A stretch of 64,000 bases of DNA from Denitratimonas yunnanensis (SeqCode) (GCA_026410415.1 JAPMLR010000006.1:2135-66134), one strand, 5' to 3'; shown: positions 49,113-58,535, numbered from the stretch's first letter. Made by a program: numbers and translations. Notes: generated by a model from the letters alone, not told the origin.

Positions 49113-50843
49113 TCATCGGCGCGCCAGCGCGTCCAGCATCGGAATGATCGTGTCCTTGGCCGCAAAGCCATGGATCGGCAGCACAAGCAAATCGCCCGGC
49201 TCGGCCCAATCGAGCAGATCGCGCACGGCATCCACTTCCTCGGGGATCGCATCGATGCTGGCCTCGGACAGCCCGTACGCCTCAAGCACCTCGCGAATCA
49301 GCGCGCCGATTTCCTCTGCCGTGCGGCCACGTTCGTAACCGGCGATGTTCTTCAACACGACGCGGTCGGGACGATGGCGCGCGGCCACGTCGGCCAATGC
49401 GCGGATATCCTCGTCCAGCCGGTTGCCGGCATGCCCGAGAATCAACCCGAGGCGACCCGTTCGCGCTGCGCTATTGGCCGTCGCCACATCCAGCAAACCC
49501 GCGAGGCCTTCGGGATTGTGGGCATAGTCGAGGACGACCTGCACACCGCCGATGGTCCAGCGTTCCAGGCGGCCGCGATTGTCCGCGTTGTCGCGTCCGA
49601 ACCGGGCCAGCACGTCGGCGATCCGGATGGGTTCGATACCCAACGCCGCACCCGCCAGTGCCGCGCCGGCGAGATTGGCGATGTTGTAACGCGCAACGCC
49701 ACCGACGCTGAGCGGCATGTCCGCGACCGCACCCAGATCCCGGCCTGCGTCAGCGATGCCCTGCATGTGCAGCCACAGCCGACCGTCCCGAACCATGCAA
49801 ACGGGCGACCGCGCTGCGTGTTCCTGCAGAAACACGCTGTCCGCGTCGAGCGAGAACCAACCGATGTTTGCGTCCACCTGTGCCGCCGCCTCGCGCAGCA
49901 CGACATCGTCTGCATTGAGCACCAGAAGGCCACGGTGCCGCACCGCGCGTGCCACGGTGAGCTTGACCGCCGCGAGGTCGGCCAGCGAATGCACGCCGTA
50001 TTCGCCGAAGTGATCGGCACTGACGTTGGTGACCACGGCAACATCGGCATCCGCCAGTGCCAGCCCGCGACGCAGCAAGCCGCCCCGTGCGGTTTCCAGC
50101 ACGGCCGCGTCGATGTCGCGGCGACGCAGCACGGTCCTCGCCCCGACCGGACCGGAGTAATCGCCGGTGTCCAGTTTTTCCGCCGCGATGAACAGGCCAT
50201 CGGTGCAGGAATAGCCCACGCGCTTGCCGCTCGCACGCAGCATTGCCGCGATCAGGCGCACCGTGGTCGTCTTGCCGTTGGAGCCGGTGACCAGTGCCGC
50301 AGGCACGGCTGACAACTCGCTCCACGCCACGTCGTCCGGCGACGGCAGGGCATCCAGCGGAAAGTCACGTCCACCGGCGCCACTGCCGAGCGTCACCTGA
50401 TCCTCGCCAAGCAGTGCCGGAATCCGGCGACGGGAGGCGGCATCCAGCAACGTCAGCAGCGACGGCACGATCTCCTCGTTCGCCAACGCATGCAAGGTGC
50501 GTGTGGCCTGGTCGTGATCCCACGTCGCTGGATGACCCGGTGACGCACCGATCGGAATGCCGCACGCGGCGCCGATCGCCCATTCGTTCACTTCGGTGGC
50601 GCACAACAAGCGATCCGGCGGTGCCGCGAATGCCAGACTCGCGCCACCGCGATGCGGACGCGCGACGATCGTGCCCTCCGGCCAACCCAATGCCCGACAC
50701 ATTGAACGGACGTTGTTGCGCCACCGTGCAAGCAACCCGTCGTCCACCGGAATGCCGACGCATTCCAGTGCGGCACCCGTGGCGGCGAAATACGGATTCG
50801 GACCGGTCAGGCGGCGCGAATCCTCGAAGGGCGGATCAATCAC
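49113..50843 (-). CDS. Mur ligase-family protein, paralogue of the CphA C-terminal half
   Basis: The 576-residue protein begins with about 190 residues of unknown fold (GPNPYFAATGAALECVGIPV...) followed by a Mur ligase core: P-loop VTGSNGKTTTVRLIAAML, TDGLFIAAEKLDTGDYSG, VLETARGGLLRRG, VVTNVSADHFGEYG and DYAHNPEGL. The same motifs in the same order occur in the neighbouring cphA (GTNGKTTT, TDGVYIDGQ, VLETARGGLLRAG, DYGHNAHA). No ATP-grasp domain is present, so it is not CphA2. GTG 50843 is chosen, 7 bp past the cphA stop; an ATG at 50894 would overlap cphA by 44 bp. It probably takes part in cyanophycin or a related peptide ligation. Exact reaction unknown. Confidence 0.85.
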   Translation of the reverse strand: MIDPPFEDSRRLTGPNPYFAATGAALECVGIPVDDGLLARWRNNVRSMCRALGWPEGTIVARPHRGGASLAFAAPPDRLLCATEVNEWAIGAACGIPIGASPGHPATWDHDQATRTLHALANEEIVPSLLTLLDAASRRRIPALLGEDQVTLGSGAGGRDFPLDALPSPDDVAWSELSAVPAALVTGSNGKTTTVRLIAAMLRASGKRVGYSCTDGLFIAAEKLDTGDYSGPVGARTVLRRRDIDAAVLETARGGLLRRGLALADADVAVVTNVSADHFGEYGVHSLADLAAVKLTVARAVRHRGLLVLNADDVVLREAAAQVDANIGWFSLDADSVFLQEHAARSPVCMVRDGRLWLHMQGIADAGRDLGAVADMPLSVGGVARYNIANLAGAALAGAALGIEPIRIADVLARFGRDNADNRGRLERWTIGGVQVVLDYAHNPEGLAGLLDVATANSAARTGRLGLILGHAGNRLDEDIRALADVAARHRPDRVVLKNIAGYERGRTAEEIGALIREVLEAYGLSEASIDAIPEEVDAVRDLLDWAEPGDLLVLPIHGFAAKDTIIPMLDALARR

Positions 50844-50850
50844 GCGCGCC

Positions 50851-53658
50851 TCAATCGTCGCTTTCGCGAGCGAACACGATGCCGCGTTCGTCACGCACCG
50901 TGCCCTCCATCAAGGCCCGCAGCTCGGCCTCGCGTGCCAGCGTCTGCGGGTCGGGCGCGAGACTGGTCTCGGACGACACCTCCGCGGGCACCGCCCTGGG
51001 CCGCATGCCCTCCGGACGGAACTTGATGATCTGTTTCCACGAGCGTGTCAGCGCATCGGCGAACACCAGCAGCAGATCGCCGGGCTGGGCCATGCGCAGG
51101 GCGTGGTCGATGGCCTGTTGCTCGTCCTGGATTTCCTCGATGCAGGCCGCGTCCACACCAGCCTCGACCAGGCCACGCATCAGCAGACGGGGCACTTCGT
51201 CACCATCACGTCCGCGCGTGTTGTCATCGCGCCGGCAGATGTAGTGGTCGAACTTGCCGGCCGCCGCCTGGGCGATCTCGAAGATGTCCTCGTCGCGCCG
51301 ATCACCGGGTGCGGCCAGCACCACGATGCGGCGACCGGTGACGTCCAGACGCTGCGCCAGATCGGCCATCGCGGCGATGGCATGGGCGTTGTGGCCGTAA
51401 TCGAACAGCACCTTGAACGGGTGCTCGTCGAACACGTTCATCCGGCCCGGTGCCTGGAAGAAGGTGGTGTCGAAAGTACGCAGGCCCTGGCGGATCGAAT
51501 CCAGCTTGATCCCCAGCGAGAACGCCATCGCGGCGGCGAACATCGCGTTCTGCACGTTGTGCATGGCGCGGCCTTCCATCGTCGCCGGCACCAGATGCGT
51601 CCACAGCAGCGGGATATGGCTGCCCTTGTCGTACAGCGTGATCATCTGGCCATTGATGCCGGCCTCCAGCGCGCAGGCGCGGCCACCGGCGCGGATGTGC
51701 TCGCGCACCAGTGGATGCGAAGGATTGGTGCTGACGTAGCAGATGGTCTTGGCGTCCACGTAACCGGACATCTTCAGCACCAGCGGGTCGTCGGCATTGA
51801 GCACGGCGCAATCGGTGGCCACTTCCACCACGATGCGTTTCACCTGGGCGAGTTGTTCGAGCGTGTCGATACCCTTCAGTCCGAGATGATCGGACTGCAC
51901 GTTCAGCACCGCGCCGACATTGACCTGGGTGACGCCCATGCCGGCGCGCAACAAACCGCCCCGCGCCGTCTCCAGCACCGCCAGATCGATCTGCGGATCC
52001 GACAACACCATGCGCGCCGAAACCGGACCGGTCATGTCGCCTTCCACCGTGCGCTGGCCATCGATGTAGACACCGTCGGTGGTGGTGAGGCCGGGGGTGT
52101 ATCCCGCCATCTTGACGATGTGCGCCAGCATGCGGGCCGTCGTGGTCTTGCCGTTGGTGCCGGTGAGCGCGGCGATGGGGACGCGGCTCGGTGCGCCAGG
52201 CGGGAACAGCATGTCGATCACCGGGCCGGCAGCATCACGCGGGGTGCCTTCGCTGGGCGCCACGTGCATGCGGAACCCCGGTGCCGCATTCACTTCGCAT
52301 ATCGCGCCACCGATTTTCTTGTAACTCTCGGCGATGTTGGGCGTGATGAAATCCACGCCGCCCACGTCCAGCCCGATCGCGCGCACGGCACGCACTGCCA
52401 TGTCACGGTTGTCCGGGTGGATGATGTCGGTGACATCGGTCGCGGTGCCGCCGGTGGAAAGGTTGGCGGTGGAGCGCAGGTAGACCACTTCGTCCGGCTT
52501 CGGAATCGATTCGGCGGTGTAACCCACGCGGTGCATCATCTGCTCGGCCTGAGCGTCCAGCACGATGCGGGTCAGCACCTTCTCATGCCCGACGCCGCGG
52601 CGCGGATCCTGGTTCACGATGTCGACCAGTTCGGCGATGCTGTGCTTGCCATCGCCCACGACATGCCCCGGCGTGCGACGGGTGGCGGCCACCAGCTCGC
52701 CATTGACCACCAGCAGGCGATGGTCGTCGCCGGGCTGGAACGTTTCGACGATCACCGAACGCGAGTGCTCGCGTGCCGCACGGAATCCTTCGCGCACATC
52801 GTCCGGCTCCTCGATACCGATGGTGATGCCGCGCCCGTGATTGCCGTTGTAGGGCTTGGTCACCACTGGCCCGGCGAAACGGCGCGCAGCGCGTATCGCG
52901 CCATCCTCGCTGGTCACCAGCTCCTGTCGCGGCACCGGCAAACCCAGCGTGCCGAGGATCTTGTTGGTTTCCTCCTTGTCCGAGGCCAGCTCCACCGCGA
53001 TGTGCGGGGTTTTCCCGGTCACGGTGGCCTGGATGCGCTGCTGGTATTTGCCGTGTCCGAGCTGCACCAGCGATTGCTGATTCAGGCGCAGCCACGGAAT
53101 GCCGCGGGCCTCTGCAGCCTGCACCAGCGAGGCGGTAGAGGGTCCGAGGGCACGGCGCTGGGCGTAGCGAATGAAATCGTCGCGTTCGGTTTCCCAATTG
53201 AAATCGCTGGTCACCGCCACGTGCATGCGCAGCGCCTCGGGCAACAAGGAACCGATCAGCTTCAACGCCAGCTCGCCCGCCGCGATGCCCTCCTCGCGCT
53301 GCGCGTACTCGTACACCACGCTGTACACCCCCGGCTTGCCGTCGATGCTGCGAGTTTTGCCGAAGGTGACGTCCTCGCCCGCGACGTTCTGCAGTTCGAT
53401 CGCGACGTGCTCAAGCACGTGGCCCAACCACGTCCCCTCGCCTTCACGCAGACGGCGCAGGAAACCTCCCGGCTCGCGGTAGGAGCACCCATGTTCGGCC
53501 AGACCGGGGAGCGCGTTCACCAACCCCTGGATGAAATCTTCTCCGAGCCGTGCCGAGGGCCACTGTTCCAGCTCGCCCAGATCCAGTTCCAGCCGGATCA
53601 CCGGGAAATGGGCGTAAAGCGAAGGCCCTACGTAGACGGAACGGTCGATGATGCGCAT
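50851..53658 (-). CDS. cphA: Cyanophycin synthetase
   Basis: Builds the storage polymer multi-L-arginyl-poly-L-aspartate from Asp and Arg with ATP. The 935-residue protein has the N-terminal domain (about 1-160), an ATP-grasp domain (about 165-490: KEETNKILGTLGLPVPRQ, VTKPYNGNHGRGITIGI, CEVNAAPGFRMH) and a Mur ligase domain (about 490-885: LTGTNGKTTTARML, TDGVYIDGQRTVEGDMTGP, SDHLGLKGID, DYGHNAHAI). All domains are intact. No primer or regulator is evident. First gene of a minus-strand unit with the Mur ligase paralogue. Confidence 0.96.
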   Translation of the reverse strand: MRIIDRSVYVGPSLYAHFPVIRLELDLGELEQWPSARLGEDFIQGLVNALPGLAEHGCSYREPGGFLRRLREGEGTWLGHVLEHVAIELQNVAGEDVTFGKTRSIDGKPGVYSVVYEYAQREEGIAAGELALKLIGSLLPEALRMHVAVTSDFNWETERDDFIRYAQRRALGPSTASLVQAAEARGIPWLRLNQQSLVQLGHGKYQQRIQATVTGKTPHIAVELASDKEETNKILGTLGLPVPRQELVTSEDGAIRAARRFAGPVVTKPYNGNHGRGITIGIEEPDDVREGFRAAREHSRSVIVETFQPGDDHRLLVVNGELVAATRRTPGHVVGDGKHSIAELVDIVNQDPRRGVGHEKVLTRIVLDAQAEQMMHRVGYTAESIPKPDEVVYLRSTANLSTGGTATDVTDIIHPDNRDMAVRAVRAIGLDVGGVDFITPNIAESYKKIGGAICEVNAAPGFRMHVAPSEGTPRDAAGPVIDMLFPPGAPSRVPIAALTGTNGKTTTARMLAHIVKMAGYTPGLTTTDGVYIDGQRTVEGDMTGPVSARMVLSDPQIDLAVLETARGGLLRAGMGVTQVNVGAVLNVQSDHLGLKGIDTLEQLAQVKRIVVEVATDCAVLNADDPLVLKMSGYVDAKTICYVSTNPSHPLVREHIRAGGRACALEAGINGQMITLYDKGSHIPLLWTHLVPATMEGRAMHNVQNAMFAAAMAFSLGIKLDSIRQGLRTFDTTFFQAPGRMNVFDEHPFKVLFDYGHNAHAIAAMADLAQRLDVTGRRIVVLAAPGDRRDEDIFEIAQAAAGKFDHYICRRDDNTRGRDGDEVPRLLMRGLVEAGVDAACIEEIQDEQQAIDHALRMAQPGDLLLVFADALTRSWKQIIKFRPEGMRPRAVPAEVSSETSLAPDPQTLAREAELRALMEGTVRDERGIVFARESDD

Positions 53659-53891
53659 GCAGCTCCCCTTGGTTGTTGTGCCGCTGGAAGAGTCGAAGGA
53701 TGCACAAAACCGGCGCGCAGGGAAACCAATTCATCGCCACTGCCAGAACACACTGTCACATGCGTGAGCGATGGAAACGACGCATCACCCGTTGAAGGCC
53801 CTCGCAGCGGCCGCACGGTTTCCGCCTGGATGCGGACAAACAGCGTTGCCAGCTCCTCAGCGTGATTTCAGGCACTCGTCGGTGCGGAAGC

Positions 53892-54434
53892 TCACCCGAG
53901 AACCTCGTCGCGTATGCTGGCACAGGAAGGCGGCGTACCTCGCCTGACACCTGATGCCAAATTGACCAGCTCCCCCATGGGCACCCCGGTCGCGGCATCC
54001 ATGGAAACGAGCACGGCGAGTCCAATGTGGCTATACCGCACCGACGTGACCACGTCGCCGAAATCGACGCCGGCGACCAGATCGCCCGTGTCCCAACCCC
54101 ATCCGTCGCGACCGCACCCTGTCGCCTCGCTCACGTCGGGAGCGAGGGCGTCCAAGCCAACAGACCGTATCGAGGCTGTGCCATCGGAAGCGCGCTGCAC
54201 CGGGAAGTCCGCAGCGCCGGCAGCATCCTCGGCAAACTGCAAATGGGTTTTGCCCTCTGCATCGATGATGTACCACCACGCGTTCGAACCGATGCGATGC
54301 TCCCGAAGGCAGCTTGCTGCACAGGGCTCGGGGTTCAGCGCCAACTGTTCCATCGGGACGATGCCATCACGCCAATCCGATGCCGTCGCGGCACAGGCGA
54401 TGCAAGTCAAGATCAGCAAACTACGGTGTCGCAT
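53892..54434 (-). CDS. Hypothetical exported protein in the cyanophycin locus
   Basis: The 180-residue product has a likely signal peptide (HRSLLILTCIACAATA). The mature part contains several Cys residues (EPCAASCLREH, TGCGRDGWGW, PPSCASI), which may form disulfides. The phrases NAWWYIIDAEGKTHLQFAED and DLVAGVDFGDVVTSVRYSHIG suggest a small beta-rich domain. I do not recognise the family. It lies between cphB and cphA on the same strand; the 233-bp gap to cphA holds nothing else that I can identify. Link to cyanophycin is positional only. Confidence 0.6.
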   Translation of the reverse strand: MRHRSLLILTCIACAATASDWRDGIVPMEQLALNPEPCAASCLREHRIGSNAWWYIIDAEGKTHLQFAEDAAGAADFPVQRASDGTASIRSVGLDALAPDVSEATGCGRDGWGWDTGDLVAGVDFGDVVTSVRYSHIGLAVLVSMDAATGVPMGELVNLASGVRRGTPPSCASIRDEVLG

Positions 54435-54503
54435 ACCAGCCTCCGCTCCCGGTCAGCGGGGGGCTGACTAGCAACCCGTGCCGATGCGCACAAAAACGCC
54501 GGA

Positions 54504-55340
54504 TCAGCGCCGCTCCAGCAACCCGGCCGAAGCCTTGCGCGTATGCAGGTTGAACGTGGCGCCACGCACAAGAATATGGACGCGCAGGCCAATCAGGCAC
54601 ACCGGATCGCTTTCGTCGGCTTGCGCCATCGATGAGAACTCGGCGCCATCCGCATCCACGACGGTGACGGCACCAGAGCCTTCCACGTCCAGCGTGTTGT
54701 CCGGCGCGATGAACGCTGCGGTGTCTTCATCCAACCCGATGCCGACGGAGAACGGGTTGTAGGCCAACGCCGTCACCAGCCGCCCGAGGCGATCCCGCTG
54801 GCGGAAATGCTGGTCGATGATGAAGCGGTTGGTCAGACCCAGGCCCGGCGCCAGACGCACGCTGTCGGCGCGCGGCGAGCCGCCTTCGGTACCGAACGCG
54901 ATCATGTGTTCGGACAAAATGCTGGCGCCGGCACTGGTGCCGCCGACGGTGACGCCGGCAGCATTGGCCTGGCGAATCATTTTCGCGGCCGTCGTGCCAC
55001 CGAGAATCGTGGACAGGCGCAGTTGGTTGCCGCCGGTGAAGAACACGCCCGTGGCATGGGCAATGCGCTCCAGCCAATCCTGGCGATCGCCATCGGCACG
55101 CGTGGCGAAATTGAGCGAGGTAACGCGCGCGGCGCCGATCTCGGTGAAGATCTTTTCGTAACGCTCGCCGGTATCCTCCAGGCGGCTGGCCGTCGGGATC
55201 ACCACGATCTCCGCGTCGCGACCACCGCACAGGCGAACGAATCGCTTCAGGATGCGCGGATCGTGCTCTTTTTCCTCGGCACCGCCGATGGGCACGATCC
55301 AGCCGCGTTCGTCGCCTTCCGCGACCTTGCTGGGACACAT
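54504..55340 (-). CDS. cphB: Cyanophycinase
   Basis: Serine exopeptidase of the S51 family that releases beta-Asp-Arg from cyanophycin. The 278-residue protein has IVPIGGAEEKEHDPRIL, GVFFTGGNQLRLSTIL, the nucleophile Ser136 in GGTSAGASILSE, the DQHFRQRDRLGRLVTAL motif carrying the likely His-Arg contacts, and GIGLDEDTAAFI. No signal peptide, so it is intracellular, as is usual for polymer recycling. ATG 55340 (MCPSKVAEGD) is preferred to an upstream ATG at 55421. Confidence 0.95.
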   Translation of the reverse strand: MCPSKVAEGDERGWIVPIGGAEEKEHDPRILKRFVRLCGGRDAEIVVIPTASRLEDTGERYEKIFTEIGAARVTSLNFATRADGDRQDWLERIAHATGVFFTGGNQLRLSTILGGTTAAKMIRQANAAGVTVGGTSAGASILSEHMIAFGTEGGSPRADSVRLAPGLGLTNRFIIDQHFRQRDRLGRLVTALAYNPFSVGIGLDEDTAAFIAPDNTLDVEGSGAVTVVDADGAEFSSMAQADESDPVCLIGLRVHILVRGATFNLHTRKASAGLLERR

Positions 55341-55479
55341 GGTGTCTGATTCCCCCGTTATCCGCCTGTCGACCGCCGGATGGCGGCCGACCATTTTTGC
55401 CGCGATCGGCCCGCTTGCCAAGTCATTCCGGAGGTGACGTATTCAAGCGGCCACGGGTTCCGGCGGAAAATGCGCTCGC

Positions 55480-56685
55480 TCAGGCACGATCAGCAAGACG
55501 CTCGAAGGTGCCTGCCAATACCGTTCGCCCCTCGCGGCGATGTACGCGGCCCTGGGCGATCACATGCCATGCGCCGCCGTGTTCATCCAGACACACCAAG
55601 TCGGCATCCCCGCCCACGGCGATTCGACCCTTGCGTGCCAATCGCAGCGCAGTGGCGACGTTGGCGGTGAATGGGGGCAATGCGCGCTCCAACGGCACGC
55701 CACGCGCGATCAATTCCGACACCGTCTCAAGCAGCGCACCGGGCTTGCCCACATCCATGCCGCAGACGTGGCCATGCGCATCGAAGCACGGCAGGCAGCC
55801 GCCCGCATCGGAACTGATGGTGAGACGTCCGGCCGGCGCGCCGTCGTCGTGATAGCGCAGAAACGCATCGGCCGCGCTCCAGGCGTCTTCGCCGTCTTCC
55901 ACCGGGAACGCGGTGACATCCACGGGTACACCACGTCGCGCAAGCACCAGCGCTTCGTCAAACAGCGCACGGCGACGATTGACGTGAGTCGGCTGGAACA
56001 CACGTGCCGGCAGCTCGCTCTGCTCCAGGGCACGCCGCACCAGATCCAGCCCGCGCGGTCCGTCACCGAGGTGAAGATGGACGATGCCGGCCTTGCCCGT
56101 CATGAGGCCAGCCACATGCGCATCGGAGGCCAGTCGCAACAGCTCGTCGAGCGTGGGTTGGCTGGAACGGTGATCGGAGATCGCCAGTTCGCCAATCCCG
56201 ATCAGCGGCTCGAAAAACACCAGATCGCCGCGGACCGATCCGGTCAACGTGGCAGGTGGCACGTGATAACCACCGCAGTGGCCGTAGGCGGTAAGGCCTT
56301 CCTCGCGCAAACCGTGGATCGTCGCGAGCAGATCGCGCGGCCCACGCGCCACATCATCGGTGCCGAGCAAACCCACGACAGTGGTGATGCCGCTACTGGT
56401 GAAGTGCGACAAGGGCAATGCCGGCACGCGGGTTCGAAAGCCCGCTTCCCCACCGCCGCCAGTGACGTGGACATGGCCGTCAATCAATCCCGGGATCAGG
56501 CGACGACCTTCCAGATCGATCACTTGCACACCAAGGTTTGCCGGCAAATCCTGCCAGGTTTCTCCGATCCACAACACCTTGCCGCCACCCAGCAGCACAT
56601 GGCGCAACCCCATCGGCTCGGGTGCGTATACCTGTGCATTGCGCAGGGCGATCAAGGAAGCGTCGGGCAGTGTGGACAGGCTCAT
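55480..56685 (-). CDS. iadA: Beta-aspartyl (isoaspartyl) dipeptidase
   Basis: Amidohydrolase of 401 residues that cleaves beta-aspartyl dipeptides. The metal-binding N-terminal strand reads IPGLIDGHVHVTGGGGEAGFRTR, with YGHCGGYH, a TGKAGIVHLHLGDG motif and VFQPTHVNRR supplying further His ligands, and TISSDAGG supplying the catalytic Asp, all as in E. coli IadA. Next to cphB, it completes degradation of beta-Asp-Arg to Asp and Arg. Same strand, 139 bp upstream of cphB. Confidence 0.94.
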   Translation of the reverse strand: MSLSTLPDASLIALRNAQVYAPEPMGLRHVLLGGGKVLWIGETWQDLPANLGVQVIDLEGRRLIPGLIDGHVHVTGGGGEAGFRTRVPALPLSHFTSSGITTVVGLLGTDDVARGPRDLLATIHGLREEGLTAYGHCGGYHVPPATLTGSVRGDLVFFEPLIGIGELAISDHRSSQPTLDELLRLASDAHVAGLMTGKAGIVHLHLGDGPRGLDLVRRALEQSELPARVFQPTHVNRRRALFDEALVLARRGVPVDVTAFPVEDGEDAWSAADAFLRYHDDGAPAGRLTISSDAGGCLPCFDAHGHVCGMDVGKPGALLETVSELIARGVPLERALPPFTANVATALRLARKGRIAVGGDADLVCLDEHGGAWHVIAQGRVHRREGRTVLAGTFERLADRA

Positions 56686-56718
56686 CGGACGGGCTGCGAA
56701 TCGGGAAAGAGAAATAGG

Positions 56719-57585
56719 TCAGTCGCAGACTCGGCCGCGCGGGCTCTGGCCGGTGCCGACATGATCGAAACACACGGCAATGCCGTGACTGCCGAGCACC
56801 GCGGCGAACTGGCGCTGACGCATCTGGAACTGGTCGTAGGCCCGGGACATTCGGCCCGCATCCACACCGGCGGGTGTGAATCCCGCTTCCAGCCACGCAC
56901 TGATGTCCATCATGGCCACGCGCACCTCGCTGCCCGTCCAGTGCAGCAGCGGCTCGGGCGGTTCATCCAGCCACTCCTCGTGCCCGGGCGCCAGCAACGC
57001 CGCCTCGACGATGGGCCACAGGGGCGCGATGCCGGCGTGTTCGTATTGCATCGCGGTGATCGCGAGGAGATCGTTGAGACTGAGATAACGCGCATGCTCC
57101 AGCGGCGCAGCGAACGCCTCCTGGGCAAAAAGCGCGGTAGCGGCCTGCGCCATGCCGGTTTCCAGCAGGACGTCTTCCATCTGGCGTCCGATCGCGGCAA
57201 CGACACCTTCGTCCCCGTGCAGCACGAACGGCACCAGCCGCAACGGACCGTCGCGCAAGCCCGGATCGGGCGTGAGCTGTGCTGGCATCGCGCCGTCGTG
57301 GCTGCCGAAGCCGAGCACACGCGGTCCGTTTCTCCCCGGCGCACGTTGCGCCAAATCGGCCAACGCGACATGCACGGGCCAACCGGGACGCAGCAATTCG
57401 GCCGGATCGAATCCCGCTGCGGCGACCGCCAGATCCAGCGCATCCACGCCGGGAAGCAGCCGGGCAAGATCGGCGGCGACATGGCCCGCCAACTCGGCGG
57501 CGGCATCACGCGGCAGGGTGGTGTTGGCGAACGGCGCTGAACATTCCAGCGCCAGCGCGCCAAAGGTGCAGGAGGGATCGGTCAT
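56719..57585 (-). CDS. Conserved-looking protein of unknown function
   Basis: The 288-residue product is soluble with no signal peptide or membrane segment. It is acidic and Ala/Leu-rich, with notable stretches DLLAITAMQYEHAGIAPLWP and HWTGSEVRVAMMDISAWLEAGF and a C-terminal VCFDHVGTGQSP. I do not recognise the family. It stops 33 bp before the iadA start on the same strand, so it probably heads the iadA-cphB transcription unit. Divergent from the acyltransferase-like gene over 65 bp. Confidence 0.65.
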   Translation of the reverse strand: MTDPSCTFGALALECSAPFANTTLPRDAAAELAGHVAADLARLLPGVDALDLAVAAAGFDPAELLRPGWPVHVALADLAQRAPGRNGPRVLGFGSHDGAMPAQLTPDPGLRDGPLRLVPFVLHGDEGVVAAIGRQMEDVLLETGMAQAATALFAQEAFAAPLEHARYLSLNDLLAITAMQYEHAGIAPLWPIVEAALLAPGHEEWLDEPPEPLLHWTGSEVRVAMMDISAWLEAGFTPAGVDAGRMSRAYDQFQMRQRQFAAVLGSHGIAVCFDHVGTGQSPRGRVCD

Positions 57586-57650
57586 GGAGCGGGCACGGGA
57601 AGCGGGACGCTACAGTACCATCGCGCTCCCGAAACGACGTCTTCCTCGCC

Positions 57651-58535
57651 ATGCTCGCCTCGCTGCGCCTCGAACTCCGTGCCCTGCTGGAGCTGTACCT
57701 GCTCCCCGGCCTCCCCGCGCTGATGCCGTGGCCACTCGGGTTCCGCTGGTTGCGCTTCGTTTCCCGATTCCAATCCCTGTACGAAGCGGAGTGGCGCGGC
57801 GCGCTGGCTCAGGCCCGGCAATTCACCGATGTGGGGGATGAAGCGCTCTGGGCGCGGCAGTTTCGGCTGGTTCGGCTGGTGGATCATGCCGATCTGTGGA
57901 TCAGCAAAACCCGCTCGCGTCGCTGGCTGCGCCGGCACATGGACGTCGTCGCGCCGTGGCCCAAGCTCGACACGCCGGCGGTGGGCGTGTTCTTCCATGT
58001 GTGTCCCGGCTTGTGGGCGATGCGCTCCCTGCGCGAACAAGGCGTGGACACCTCGGTGCTGGCAGGACATTTCAGCAAGCGCTCGATGGGCGGCGCATGG
58101 CTGGCCTACATCTACGGCGCCATCCGCCTGAAGGAACTGCAGCGTGTCGCCGGCAGCCCGCTGATCTTCTCTCCGGGCACTGTCAAAAAGTCGTTGGCGC
58201 AGCTCGCCGGCGGCGGTTGGGTGGCCGGCACGCCGGACGTGCCGCCCACGGAAACCGCGCTCGGATCACCGGTCACGCTGTTTGATCGTCCCGCACATTT
58301 CGCCGAAGGTCTGCTGGTGATCGCGCGCCGCGCCAACGTGCCGGTGGTGGTGTTCACGTTCGGGCTGGATATCGCCACCGGTCGCCGCACGCTGGAGGTG
58401 TTCGGCCAGCATCATCCCGACGAACCCGGCCTGTTGCAGCATATCGCCGATCATTGGCAACGGCTGCTGCGTGAGCGTTCGTGGGGCTTTTTTCTCTGGG
58501 GCGCCATGCCGGCCTGGTTCGCGCCACCGCGCTGA
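57651..58535 (+). CDS. LpxL/HtrB-like acyltransferase-related protein
   Basis: The 294-residue protein starts MLASLRLELRALLELYLL. The pattern GVFFHVCPGLWAMRSLREQGVD, SPLIFSPGTVKKSLAQLAGGGWVAGTPDVPP and AEGLLVIARRANVPVVVFTF resembles lipid A late acyltransferases, where a His follows a hydrophobic strand and a second block binds the acceptor. The usual H-x4-D/E catalytic pair is not evident (HVCPGL), so it may be catalytically altered or act on another acceptor. An N-terminal hydrophobic segment could anchor it in the inner membrane. Confidence 0.6.
   Translation: MLASLRLELRALLELYLLPGLPALMPWPLGFRWLRFVSRFQSLYEAEWRGALAQARQFTDVGDEALWARQFRLVRLVDHADLWISKTRSRRWLRRHMDVVAPWPKLDTPAVGVFFHVCPGLWAMRSLREQGVDTSVLAGHFSKRSMGGAWLAYIYGAIRLKELQRVAGSPLIFSPGTVKKSLAQLAGGGWVAGTPDVPPTETALGSPVTLFDRPAHFAEGLLVIARRANVPVVVFTFGLDIATGRRTLEVFGQHHPDEPGLLQHIADHWQRLLRERSWGFFLWGAMPAWFAPPR

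Noticed and set aside
50557..53865. Long plus-strand open frame opposite cphA
   Set aside because: Shadow of cphA, whose ATP-grasp and Mur motifs leave no doubt about the strand.
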